Assembly: GCA_037952775.1 (NCBI GenBank)
Contig: JBANAY010000003.1
Coordinates: 29,636,001-29,700,000, forward strand
Origin: Clonostachys chloroleuca
Lineage: Eukaryota > Ascomycota > Sordariomycetes > Hypocreales > Bionectriaceae
Length of the DNA: 64,000 nt
Direction: 5' to 3'
Shown in pieces: positions 1-11,059 of this stretch. Both the position numbers and the translations under genes were made by a program. The notes under the pieces are model-generated. The model saw only the letters and a list, made by a program, of their open reading frames with translations, made no database searches and was not told where the DNA came from. The first letter of the stretch is position 1. Each line of letters opens with the position of its first letter.

Positions 1-145
1 AAACTAATCAACAAACTCTCACTTCACCCAGCTACTGAAAGGCACCAAGCTACTTTTCGTTATCAATCACCGAAATTGCCCATTCAGGTAAAGGGAACCT
101 CCTCACACACAAAAAAGGCGATCCTCCACATACTGACCTTGAACA

Positions 146-553
146 ATGTGTAGCACTGCAACCATGGCTGAGGTTCTCTCTCGCGGCGCGACCGGTACTG
201 GTGTCGCTGATTCCGCCCTTGCAGATGCCCCGACAATCTGGTCTGGATCTCGAAACAAGACCGTGGAAGGCTTCACTATGACGGCCGAGCTTTTCTTTGA
301 AGGCAAACGCCATTGGGGGCCCTCCAAATGCCACCAGAACGCGGTTCGTATCAACTCCGCACTCCGAGAGGCGGATTCCCGCTTGGAACTTCGACTCGAC
401 AACGCGTCGAAGTCAAACGAAGGAGTTACGCGCACTCTCTCGCTCAAGAAGAACAACAAGTTTCTTTTGAACGAATACCCTATCCACGACAACATGGTGC
501 CGATGGTTGACATAATCAAAACCATCTGGACGATCAGCCCCCCACCTAATTAG
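146..553 (+). CDS. Small hypothetical protein (135 aa)
   Basis: Single-exon reading frame. The ATG at 146 is followed by a second in-frame ATG at 164 in a better context (ACCATGG), so either may be used. The product is small, mixed-charge and soluble, with no membrane segment or signal peptide. A central stretch (about residues 40-110: MTAELFFEGKRHWGP, then ALREADSRLELRL, then LSLKKNNKFLLNEYP) has alternating hydrophobic and charged residues like a folded domain. I do not recognise the family. It lies at the left edge, so a missing upstream exon cannot be excluded. The opposite strand is also open over much of this stretch, which lowers confidence. Confidence 0.4.
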   Translation: MCSTATMAEVLSRGATGTGVADSALADAPTIWSGSRNKTVEGFTMTAELFFEGKRHWGPSKCHQNAVRINSALREADSRLELRLDNASKSNEGVTRTLSLKKNNKFLLNEYPIHDNMVPMVDIIKTIWTISPPPN

Positions 554-1323
554 GGAAGAAGGCCATCTCTCAAGATGGTGAAGGCGCCGCCATGCTTTGA
601 ACGGAGTTACGAGGGATCAGTTCGAGACGCTATTCAACATTTGCTTCTCAATCGATGCTTTCAATAATGTAACACAATTATCTTAATTGAAAAAAGTTCC
701 TCTAAAAACACGTTTTGGGACGAATAGTAGTGGATGCCAACGGACTATCCAGTGATCTCAGAAGCCAAATAGTGCCTTGATTCACCCATTGCAACCACAA
801 TGATTTTGTTCCCATTTGGAGTAGTGAATACCATCACTCACAATGTACGAAGCCATATCTGAGGACTTTCAGAAGCTGCAGCGGGACAGAATGCAGGCTC
901 TGAACTCGAGAGCTATCATGAGAGTCTCAAAAATGGGTTGTTGAAAGTGGATTTGGGCGGGAGTCATATCTCCACGCAACCTGAGATTCCCCGCAACCCG
1001 AGATTCCCCAATACAGATATAATTGGAACGGTAGCCTATCCCCATCCGAAAGCTTAGTGCAAACCAAGATTCACATGATATACAATCTTCTCTTATGTAT
1101 AGATTACAGAAGACACAGATGAGACCAGTCTAAGGAAGTACTAGTCCTATGAATCTCGGAGCGAAAGGCTGCGCTTCCCTTCGTAAGCTCGTGCCACAAA
1201 ACGATTCGCGCTCAGCGTCTCAACACGTTAAAAGTTTGTCCTAGATCGCTATAATATTCCCGTAACATCCGGCGCGTTAAGTAGATCTCGGTAAAGATCT
1301 GGCCATATTAACATCAGCTCAAC
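554..1323. other. Intergenic, no gene seen
   Basis: About 770 bases with no supported gene on either strand. A short direct repeat, ATTCCCCGCAACCCGAGATTCCCC, sits near 985-1010. No tRNA-like or transposon-end structure was noticed. Confidence 0.5.
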
Positions 1324-2998
1324 TCAATGGGAAATGTATAGTATTTTCTTACTGCCTGCTTTCCATCGATGACCCGTAGCTTCGAGGCCAAGTTTCAGGA
1401 TCTTGAATGATTCGTATGCGTCTTCATCGCCTTCTAAGGCGAACCGTTGAGCAAAAATAATGCCTGAACGATACATTGCTTCGAGGCAGAACGGGGAGAT
1501 TTGTTCAGCTCCGCACTTCCCACATGAAGTCAGGTCTTGGGCGAGTCTCAGCATATTGGCAAGTATCTCGTCCACAATATCACATGGGGGGCTAGTTATC
1601 CTTTGCCGCGAGCCAGACTCTTGCCATCGTTCATCGTCTTGTAATAGAAGACGGGCACTGGGACGAGAATGTCAGTAGTAGTCCACTCCGGTGTGAAAGG
1701 TACCATATCTAAAACATATTGTTGTCGGACTACACACGCCAATCCCTCTAAAACGACCCTCTTCAAGCGACACTTGTGGCAACGCGGCAATAGTATTATC
1801 CAACACTGTTGCTTCTTGATGCCGAAACTCATCCGTGCTTGTAGTATCATTAACGTGTCGGAAAACCCTGCCCAGTAGAATTTCTACCTGGGCAGTCAAG
1901 CAAAACCGTCCCATCGTCGCTGTCAAGAGGGAAGTAAGGCGGTGGAGTTGGGCACTCGACGATTTCTGTTTCCATTAGCCATGATCCATCGAGGAAGAGT
2001 GCCTTGACTGGAGAAGATGAGAGGTATGAAGCGTACACCTTGATCCCAAAAACTATCATTGATGGGGGGAATGTTATCACTGGTGGGTTGTAGATTTACC
2101 CCGAGGGCAGCAGGGCATCCAAGGTGAACAAAGCTATCGGCTTTTAGCTTTCTTCTGTACTCATTCACGGACTAGGACCATGAAATTGGCAGCTGTATGG
2201 TAGAATAGCCCACCAGCTCCTCCGTCTCTCTTCGCGATCCAACTCATCATGGACAGAGCTCTGTAAGGAACTTTCGACGGATAGGTGAATACCTAAAGCG
2301 CGAGCGTAGCGAGCACAGCTTCCGATTGTAAGATAGGCCGCTGGGTATATTCCGTGTCCCAACTCATACAAGGATATCATAATCTAAGCTTGCAATGTTC
2401 TGAAATCTAGATTTCCCGCCATCTCTAAACGGAGTAAAGAGAGTCTGACTGAGTTATATAGAGGCGATATTCTGTTGTCGTCAACAACATGCTCTGCAAC
2501 TAGTTTCATGGAAGAAATGAGTGACATATTCCCGATCTGTTTGGCCCCGAGCGGATTCAAAACTTTTTCGAAGAACCGCTTTTTCGATAGAAAAGGCAGC
2601 CACGGGTGTACAAACTCGAAATATAGAGATATAAATTCCCTATTAGTAGAGATGTCACCAACGAGACTAGATAAAGTCGCCACTAGGTCGGAGCCTGCAT
2701 CTCGTATTTATGTGCCTGAGCGTTGGAACAGGTCAGAGTCCAACAAATATACAGAGGGAAACTCATTTCGAAATTTAGTTGAGAGTTCAATTCTAGAATC
2801 GGAGATCGCTGTGTTGTCGACAGCCACTGTATCTGAATAGATGCCTCTTTCGTCGTAAGAGCACGCCCGATTTTGTCTATTTTGATCCTATTGAGCACGC
2901 CCACGAAGCAAAGAGATGAGATGGATGTTGCATACCTAGTGCATAGTGAGCACTGCGGCCTTTTCCTATCGCATTTCTTCTTCAAACGATCCTCCCTC
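1324..2998 (-). pseudogene. Degenerate Zn(II)2Cys6 transcription factor
   Basis: Read leftward from about 2998, the frame shows the second half of a Zn2Cys6 cluster (KKKCDRKRPQCSLC, about 2985-2941), but the first CxxC is not in that exon. In its register the sequence has Pro and Glu, and I found no convincing upstream exon. Then follows a fungal-specific trans-domain (LYFEFVHPWLPFLSKKRFFE near 2620; SLYELGHGIYPAAYLTIG near 2370). An in-frame TAG at 2384-2386 separates ...LDFRTLQA from IMISLYELGHG within one conserved helix, so no intron explains it. C-terminal parts continue in changing frames to DEILANMLRLAQDL (about 1570-1324). The family regulates nearby metabolic genes, and the expressed product here would be truncated. 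Confidence is good for the family and moderate for pseudogene status. Confidence 0.7.
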
Positions 2999-3301
2999 TT
3001 TGGGAGGTAAGCACCAAGGGGTATGTGTGGGTTTTTGTCAGAAGGGGAATAACAAGGTGAGCAAGTCTTCTCTTATTGGGTCAATCCATTTGTAGCACGT
3101 CTGCCTGCTTTGACCCCGCCGCGACCCTTGCAAACAGCTGACGTTGGTGAGATCGTTGTAGGTATGCCTCTGGAGGTGTCACTACTTAAGGAGACTTGAT
3201 GCTCTCATGTATCGGGAATCTCACTCTCCGACACTAGAGTTTCCTACTTGAACTGAGAAAGAGATAATTATACTTGTCTTTATGTGAACTTGCAATTAAA
3301 A

Positions 3302-6300
3302 ATGGCCAAACATGATCGACCAACCGGTGCGAGTGATCCTGCCGATCTCGAAATCCTGAACGCCTTCAATAGCGAGGTCAATTACGCTATCCAAAAAGAT
3401 GGCAATAAATCATGCGCGCCCGGAACGGGTGATTGGTTCTTCCATCACCCTCTGTATGAGGAAATGCAGAATGCGCGCGGCTCGCGGTTGTTGTTCGTGA
3501 CGGCTGAGGCCGGTGGAGGGAAGTCGACCGTCATGAAAACTCTTGTCGACCGCCTTCTTGAGCCCAGTGAGCCTGTGCTTGCCGCCTATTTCTTCTTCAA
3601 GGATGATGCAGATGATCTGCGTAGCTATGTGAAGGCTCTCAGCAGCTTGATATATCAACTTCTAGTCCAAGAAAAGAGGCTCGTCGAGCACGCCAGGGAG
3701 GTGCACCAGAGATATGGAGATGGCTTGAAGAATGATACCAAAGCCATGATAGAGTTATTGTCGGTCTTATCCCAAAAGGCCGAGAAGGGCGTTTATTGTG
3801 TCCTTGACGCAGTGGATGAATGCAAAGCCATCGACAGAAGTCAATTGCTGGCTGATTTGAAATCCCTATTTTCTACTGTTGATAATTCGGCGTCGAAGCT
3901 CAAGATTGTTGTCTCCTCGAGGCCATACCAAAACGAGAAACACCCATATGCCGATCTACTTGCAACTCCCTCCCACATGATCGGGCACCTGGCTGGAGAA
4001 AACGCCAAGGTTCAATCGGAGATCTTCAAAGTCATCCAATTCAAGGTGCAAAAGCTAGCTGAGGAGCGAGAGCTGGATCACGCAACCCAGACAATGATGG
4101 TGGAAAAGCTTTTTGCACAGAATCGACACACGAGATCATTTTTGGCGGTACAGATGGCCTTTGACCTTCTGGATTCTCATCATAGAATGCACAAGGGAGC
4201 TGGAGAACGTACAGTCAGCACAATTTTGTCCGAAATTCCTCAATCGCTGGGAAGCAGATTCGATGCGCTGCTTGACAGAAGTGCTAACAAGGAACATACA
4301 TGGAGGTTACTCTGTGTCATTCTCGCTGCTCGAAAGACCCTCAAAATTGACGAATTCAAGGTGATATATGCAATAACTGAACCGAGGGACTCCTCTGTCA
4401 GTAAAGCACAGTCTTATGACGATTTGGAGCTGCCCCCCGATGAAGACGAATTCAAGCGGCTCGTACGATCAAGATGTGGACTATTCATAACTTTCGTCAG
4501 GAATTCTGTCCATTTGTTTCACCAGACTGCCCGAGAGTACTTGATCGAACGTATGGAACAATCACCGGAATATGCGTCGCCTCTGCATTTTCAGGCGGCA
4601 TCTGGACTTGCCCCGAGTGATAAGTCTCCGTGGAAAGGTTCCATTTCACTTTCAGATGCAAATAAAGTCTGTGCCTCGGTGTGTTTGGATATACTCAGCT
4701 TCGCGGTGCCGAAGAAATTACCCTTCGAAATGTAAGTCGAACTTCGTCTTCCGTTTTGCTCCCATGAGACTAACCCCCTGCGCTTCCATCGACACAGATT
4801 CGATAACATGGAAGCTGGAAATAAAATCGAGGAGAATTTCACAGATAACCGCACAGAAGGTTTTACGGGCTTCATTTCCGCCCGTCCTTTTTTCACTTAC
4901 GCGGCCTGCAACTGGCATGAACACATGTCACTCGCTGGAGACTCTGGCTTCCAATTGCTTAAAAAAGAATCATACAGCGATCTTTTTGATATTAGCAAGC
5001 CAAAATTCTGGGCTTGGTTCCTCACCTTGGCAGATTGCGTTTGCTCTTGCACCGTGAAAAAGAGGCCACCCGTCTCACAGATCTGGTCGAAAGACAATGC
5101 CGAGGTTACAAAGGAGCTTGGAGAGTTCTTGAGAGGGAATTGCCTGAAAAAGATCTTGCCGATGGATGAAAAACTGAGAGCCTTGCTCAATGTATCAGGG
5201 CGGTTTGTATCAGGTCAAGCGTAAGTTCCACTTGTCTCTAGGAGTGAACACATGCTAATACGAACGATAGCGCGCACCAAGACCAAATCACATGGAAGGC
5301 ATCTGATGGCTTTCATTTCATTGACAGGTTCCACCTGGCCAATGGAGACTACGAATATACCAGCTCAGGGAGGGCCGTCGAGGCTTTTGAGAATGGTGAT
5401 GCGGAACGAGCCTCTGTGCTCTTAGCCAAAGTCCCCCTTCACACATTAATCTGGACCGCCATCACCATTGGCACGCCATCAGCTCTCCGAGGAGCACTTG
5501 GCAGCTCCAAAGATCTCTCATGGCTCCAGATTGTACCTGACCACATCCTTTACAAGCGGAAGAAAACCTGGGGGTGGTCCAGTTGGAACGGGAAAGACCT
5601 GAGAAAGTCACGAGAGGGCGGATGGAAAGGTGAATGCCCTCCTAGCTTTGTTGTCATGCTGAGAGTCAGCATGCTGGATGCCAGCATCCCGGTGTTTGAG
5701 GCTCTAGCGGACTGGATAGACCAGCAGGCAGAGAAACAGCTCTTTGCCCGGCAGTTGTGGCAGGCTGGGGGGTTCATAATTCCAACCCTCTCTTCCCGAC
5801 TGGTAGCATCAGGAGCCTCGGTAGATTGTGATATATGGGAAGATGGCACAACTGGCCTTCACGTCGCATGCTCTTTCTGGATGCATGATGCCATCCAAAG
5901 CTTGGTGCAGAATGGTGCAGACCCTACAAGGCTTACCCCCAAGGGCTACAACGCGCTTCACTGTTTCTTCCAGCATATAAAGATGCCACGGGAAGCCTAT
6001 GAGTCAAACACTGAAAGTGAACAAGCGACTTACTTCTTCAACAAGTCTCGAATAAACAAGTCAATTGATGCTATCACGACGGGGAATTTCAGCAAGGAGT
6101 TACTCCTTAGCCGGCAGTGTCATCAGGGCTTCACACCTCTGATGTGCGGAGTGCGATCAACTAGATCATCTGGTACAGCGATAAAGCGCATCCTGGACCA
6201 CGGTGCGGCTCCAGACCAACGAGATGAACAAGGTCGTACTGCGCTCATGTACTTCTTTTTCGATGGTGAGGAATTTGTGGATAAGGACACTTCTATTCTC

Positions 6301-7941
6301 AAGCATCTCCTACATGCTGGCGCAAGCCCTCTTACCACGGATATGTCAGGAAACTCCGCGTTGAGTTATTGGGCTGTTACCACTGCTTCGACGAATCTAG
6401 ATTATCTTTCCGCCGGGTTCAATACTTACAATAAGAGCTTTCATGCCCTTGCAAACAACGGGTCGCTGTCGTTCCAAGATCTTGCGGCAGAGCTGAATAG
6501 AATCAAAGTTCCACTTGTTATTGCTTCCCGGCTCGGCAACGCTCAGCTATGCTCAGCTCTGCTTGCTGGAGGAGCAGATCCAAACCAAAAGGGTGACGTA
6601 TATGCTTCGGTCTTCCGTGGCCGCAGGGGAAATGACCCCGATGAAGAACCGGAAGAAAATGAGAGCACCGTAGAATGGAACCCGCTGCTGACAGCACTCC
6701 AATGTCGGGCGTATAAGACTGCTGCGATGCTGATCGAACACGGCGCTGATATCAATTTCGAATTACGAAAACGCAGGAGACTAAGACACAATCGTTATAA
6801 CTTCGTACAGGGCGGGGGCACACCTCTCCATCTTGCGATTGCCGCCCGAGACAAGAATTGGGTTGGTACTCGCACCCGACTGAACCTCTCCCACCACGGC
6901 GGTGACAACCAAGCCTGTTTTTTCCGTGGAGGAGTGAGCCATGAGGAGGATCAAGGGTTAAAGGATCTTGTTCTCTTTCAAATGCAGTATTATAAGGACC
7001 CTCGTGACCAGGATGAGGAAGATTCAGATGTAAGTCGAACTATAATACTTTTGTGACAGAATCGAATTACTAACATGCCATAGCCTGAATGCGAGATAAG
7101 ACGAAAGATGTACGCAAATGATAGTCAAGGTGCCAATCTACTGCCATACGACCGGAAGCAGGAGGTTTTGAGTGTCCCTAGTAATCAATGTCTTGCTGAA
7201 ATCATAACTGGGACTTCCTCATTAAAGCAACAACAAGAGGCTCTAGTGAGATATATGCTGTCGAAAGGTGCTTCAAGCAATGCATTTACGGTAAAAAGAA
7301 TGAGTCTCCTTATGCTTGCCGTGAAAGAGAATCTCTTGAACATTGTGGAGATTCTCTTGGAATACGGCGCGGATCCGAATGTTGCAGAGGTTGGAGGTGC
7401 TACTCCTTTGATGGTAGCTGCAATGCATAATGAACCTGCCATTGTGGAACGGCTATTAAGATCAGGTGCCAATCCAAATGCGCAGCTGGACGTCAAGAAT
7501 CCCGACAAATGCAAATGCAGATCCTTTATACATTGGGGCAGTTCAACCTGCGATGCACCGTATACTGCATTAGCACTGGCTGTGGCGTGGGAATACAAAG
7601 AGGTCGTCGAGCTTCTACTCAGGTACGGCGCCGATCCAAATCTGAAAATTACGCATCACGCCCATGGGAGACTGCCGTCGAAGCAGGACATGCAGCGGAG
7701 GAAAGGCTCGTCGTGCTCGTCTGATGAGGAGTCGGACCCGGAGCCAGAGGAGTGGAAAGGCTGCATTTGCGTCGGTACTGCCCTAACATGGGCCAAGGCA
7801 GAAATACGCGATATGCTTCTGTGTCACGGCGCAAGATCGGTGGAGGAAGATGTCGTAAGAGAATGCGACTGCATTATCGAGCCGCAGCCCGAGCGTCGCC
7901 CGTGGGTGTTTTCAGATGATGATGAAATCGAAGAAGACTAG
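3302..7941 (+). CDS. NACHT-ankyrin protein (fungal NLR-like), 1489 aa
   Basis: Four exons: 3302-4731, 4798-5220, 5271-7029, 7084-7941. All introns are GT-AG (66, 50 and 54 nt) and the frame is continuous. ATG 3302 is chosen because the codon 18 nt upstream in frame is GTG. After about 35 residues comes the NACHT lead-in (SCAPGTGDWFF), then P-loop AEAGGGKST (about 68-76), Walker B YCVLDAVDEC (about 165-174) and the IVVSSRPY strand: a STAND NTPase. The C-terminal half carries ankyrin repeats, clearest as LLAGGADPN, LIEHGADIN, ILLEYGADPN, LLRSGANPN and LLRYGADPN. The family includes fungal NLR-like receptors of non-self recognition, in which ligand binding by repeats drives oligomerisation. There is no room for a HET, patatin, PNP or kinase N-terminal effector domain, so any partner must act in trans. 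Cytoplasmic; its ligand cannot be read from sequence. Confidence 0.88.
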
Positions 7942-9196
7942 AGGTTTGGTATGTCCATCGGACCGCACATAGATCAAATGAAGGAAATGTAAATTATGCT
8001 TGAAAATAGCAGAAGCTCGCTTCATAGACACAGTAGGCAAATGGTGGTTGCTCTAGGATTTTGTCACCTTATCACGACTGAAAGTAAGCTTCAAAGGGAG
8101 CGATAATCTAAAATAACGAGGTACCACGGGTTGCAAGTCCCTTGAGAAAATGTATAGCACAGTACAGATACTATCCACTCAGTAACGGCGACATCTCTTC
8201 ACAGTTGACGAAGCAAAGATAATACAATCGACCGTTACATAGAATTCATGCACCCAACATAATCTTCCCAAGCTTTACACTATATTTGTGTCTGTCATCA
8301 TATTCTTCCAAGACCTCGGCCCATTTGCAAATCTATTGTTGTTAACGGCGAGGAGATTCTGCGAGGCAGCCTTGTAGCGAGTAGTTGCCAGTGCCTATGT
8401 TGCACAAAGGGCACCCGAGGCACTACAGAATCAAGGTTTGGAAATGACCTCAGCCGAGTGTTGAACGTTTTAGAACGCTGGAGTCCAATCAATAGTAAGA
8501 TCTATGTATTACACAAGGGTGAGTGGGCTGGGAATGCCTATAGCATGGAGTATTAACAAAGGCAAAGGGTAGAAGTCAAGGCTCTGGCATTGTTGTCTCA
8601 GCTTCCAGGTTGCAATCCTAGTTGTCGCAGTGATTGTCAGTTGGACTGTTTAGTTGTAATTTTAGGAAATTGTCACTATGATCATACTTGAAACCCCTCT
8701 TCAAAACAGCCTGCTCTCCCATGTCCGCCTGAAAAGAAAGTGGTGGGCTAAATAATATGCTTCTCCGACTCTATTTTCCTCTTACCCCGGCACACTCTCA
8801 CATGATATGTACGCCTTGTGAGGCAGACCTATATGCAGATGTGGCAGCCATGTCCTCTCAACCCTGGTAACCCCCACAACCAGTGTTGTAATCATGCAGG
8901 GAAAAGAGAAAACAGCAGGATTCTCGCAAGTTAATTGGTTCTCCTCTACACACACCTGTGAGACCTCAGGCAGCAGGCAGTCTGATGCTGCAGCCACTGC
9001 ACAAACTCGCAGCCCGCCCACCCTTTCAGTGTATGAAATGACCAATCTGCCTAGCATAGCACACAACGGTTTTATGATGAGAAATAGCCGGTTTTGCGCA
9101 TTCCAGGTCAGACAAAAGGAAACATGCACTTGTGTGCCAGCTGTTCGTTGATCCGTAGCCGTGGCTGACGTGTATTATAAGCCGCCATAGCTCCCT
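7942..9196. other. Intergenic / 3' and 5' flanks
   Basis: About 1.25 kb with no supported gene. The right end is the presumed promoter/leader of the next gene: a TATTATAA element lies near 9172-9180 and a TTGCAG acceptor-like hexamer ends about 9208. An upstream coding exon of that gene may lie here but I could not fix its boundaries. Confidence 0.45.
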
Positions 9197-9197
9197 C

Positions 9198-10445
9198 TTG
9201 TATTGCAGCGCACCCTTCCAATCATCTTTCCAAACTTCACCTTCCCGACTTCCGCTGGTGGTTCCTCAACACCAGCTCGTTCCGATTCCCACTCTGGCTC
9301 CCTTCCCCGGTGACTTCGGCTCGCCAGGCCACCCTCAGCGCGTCTTCAATCCGTCGCCCACCCATTCCGATAGCCTTGACCATTATGGTGGCGTAGGATT
9401 TGGTGATCCGTCAGGGTGGACCGAGGAAGGAAGATGTGTTGATAGTGGACGAGGTCCAGAGATCGACAACACTTCCATTTGTGATCACATACTCAATTCC
9501 ATTGTACCTAGTGGTGAAATTGATCCAGAGCACACATGGGCTTGTCCCTTTTTCAAGCTTGATCCAATAAATTACGCTGAGTGCCTGGGGAGATATTCTT
9601 TCCGAAGGATTCATGACGTAAAACAGCATATACTCCGCCGGCACACCGTGGCAGAGTATCATTGTCCCAATTGCTGGGAAGAGTTCTCCCACCATACGCC
9701 GTGGAAAGAGCATACCCAGAACATCACCTGTCATCCAACGCCTGGTCCAGAGAACCTCAGCCAGCAGGAGTGCGAGGCTCTTAAGAATACCCGTTTTCCA
9801 GCAGGCCTTAGTGACAAGCAGAAATGGTACTTGATATGGCAGCAATTGTTTGCCATGCATCCACCGCCTTCCTCACCCTATGTTGGCAATGGTTTCTGTG
9901 AACCCAATAGGATCATTCGTCCGTATGCAATCTCACTTTTGAAGGAGAGACTCCCAGAAGTCCTAAAGCAACATGGTGTCAACTTGGATTCGAACTCCAC
10001 ATATTCGCTCATCAATGAGATCTCGACTTTGAGCCATCCTATTCCGGCGGAAATAATACCAGCCCGGCGTCGGCAATCACCCCAAGATCGTCAGATTTTT
10101 GTTGACAGCAATCCCGTTGGTGAACCAATTCAATCATTCTGTGGCCCGGATCTCTTGGTTTCAGTTTACAGTAGCCCTACGGACCAATTTCTGTATGCTA
10201 CCACGAATAGTGAGCCCCCGGGTGGGCAAAGCTCAATGTTATTACAGGGCGGAGATGCTCCGTCCCAACTCAGCCCCGAGAACTCTTTTCCTACGCCTCA
10301 GTCAAGTCAGGGACAAGACTGGTCGTCTCATACGCTGGAACCCTCATCTTCGATGGACGCTCAATCTGAGCGGTTCAACCGCAACAGTGTCGATGGCCCA
10401 ATGATCGACACATCCTTGGAGTCCACATTCACTCAGTTCTGGTGA
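9198..10445 (+). CDS. C2H2-like zinc-finger protein (5' end unresolved)
   Basis: Long open frame ending at a stop at 10443-10445. It holds two adjacent zinc-binding-like units: C-x(n)-C ending in H-x3-H (ACPFF...AECLGR...DVKQHILRRH, about residues 113-150) and a second with YHCPNCWEEF and downstream His/Cys. This arrangement belongs to a large, uncharacterised fungal family that continues with a Trp-rich segment like KQKWYLIWQQLF and ...PPSSPYVG, both present. The C-terminal third is Ser/Pro/Gln-rich and probably disordered. A nuclear role is inferred only from the fingers. Oddity: the frame has no ATG until about residue 224, after the fingers, so translation must start in an upstream exon (or at a non-AUG codon). 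The left coordinate is the limit of the visible open frame, not a proven start. Confidence 0.65.
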   Translation: MYCSAPFQSSFQTSPSRLPLVVPQHQLVPIPTLAPFPGDFGSPGHPQRVFNPSPTHSDSLDHYGGVGFGDPSGWTEEGRCVDSGRGPEIDNTSICDHILNSIVPSGEIDPEHTWACPFFKLDPINYAECLGRYSFRRIHDVKQHILRRHTVAEYHCPNCWEEFSHHTPWKEHTQNITCHPTPGPENLSQQECEALKNTRFPAGLSDKQKWYLIWQQLFAMHPPPSSPYVGNGFCEPNRIIRPYAISLLKERLPEVLKQHGVNLDSNSTYSLINEISTLSHPIPAEIIPARRRQSPQDRQIFVDSNPVGEPIQSFCGPDLLVSVYSSPTDQFLYATTNSEPPGGQSSMLLQGGDAPSQLSPENSFPTPQSSQGQDWSSHTLEPSSSMDAQSERFNRNSVDGPMIDTSLESTFTQFW

Positions 10446-11059
10446 ATGTGCTCTATACGTTTCACGAGGCCAAACTCGCCCAGGCTCCTGCTACCAATCT
10501 CTCACAGGTTGTGAGTCGGGAAGATATGCCTGTCGATGGGCGGTCTCGGCTTAACTAGAAGCTTCGTGCTTCTGGTGGACTAGGCAAACGGTTTGATGAA
10601 ATCCCTCTTGGGGTTTTGTCCTTCGCGAGTCAAAGTCCTACATGTCTCACCGCAATACGTTATTTCGTCATTTGCTTTCATCTGTTTTTCACTTTTCCTA
10701 TCTTTTCATATTCCTTAAATAAACACACAAAAAAATGGGGAAAATACAATTTAATCTTCACCAAAACATGTGGAAGCAATGGTAGGAGGAAATGACCTTA
10801 GATAGAAACCACAAGGCAGGCGACCACAGTAGCCCTTTGCCGTCCTCACGGACAGACAGAGTTGTTTTTCTTTACAAAATATTAACGAAAGTCATTCGCT
10901 TAAAGCTAATCTCTCCTCTTGCTGGGATTACTACAAATGTTAGAATCTAGAATCGTAGCCTACAGCATTGTACTGAATGCAGGTGCTGAGATTTTACTGC
11001 AACCGCCATTTCAATTAATTATATGGAAAATTCGAATATCTTAGTATTGCATGTGAAGA
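10446..11059. other. Intergenic between convergent genes
   Basis: Shared 3' region of two convergent genes. An AATAAA-type polyadenylation element occurs at 10718-10723, about 275 nt after the stop of the left gene. No gene seen. Confidence 0.5.
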
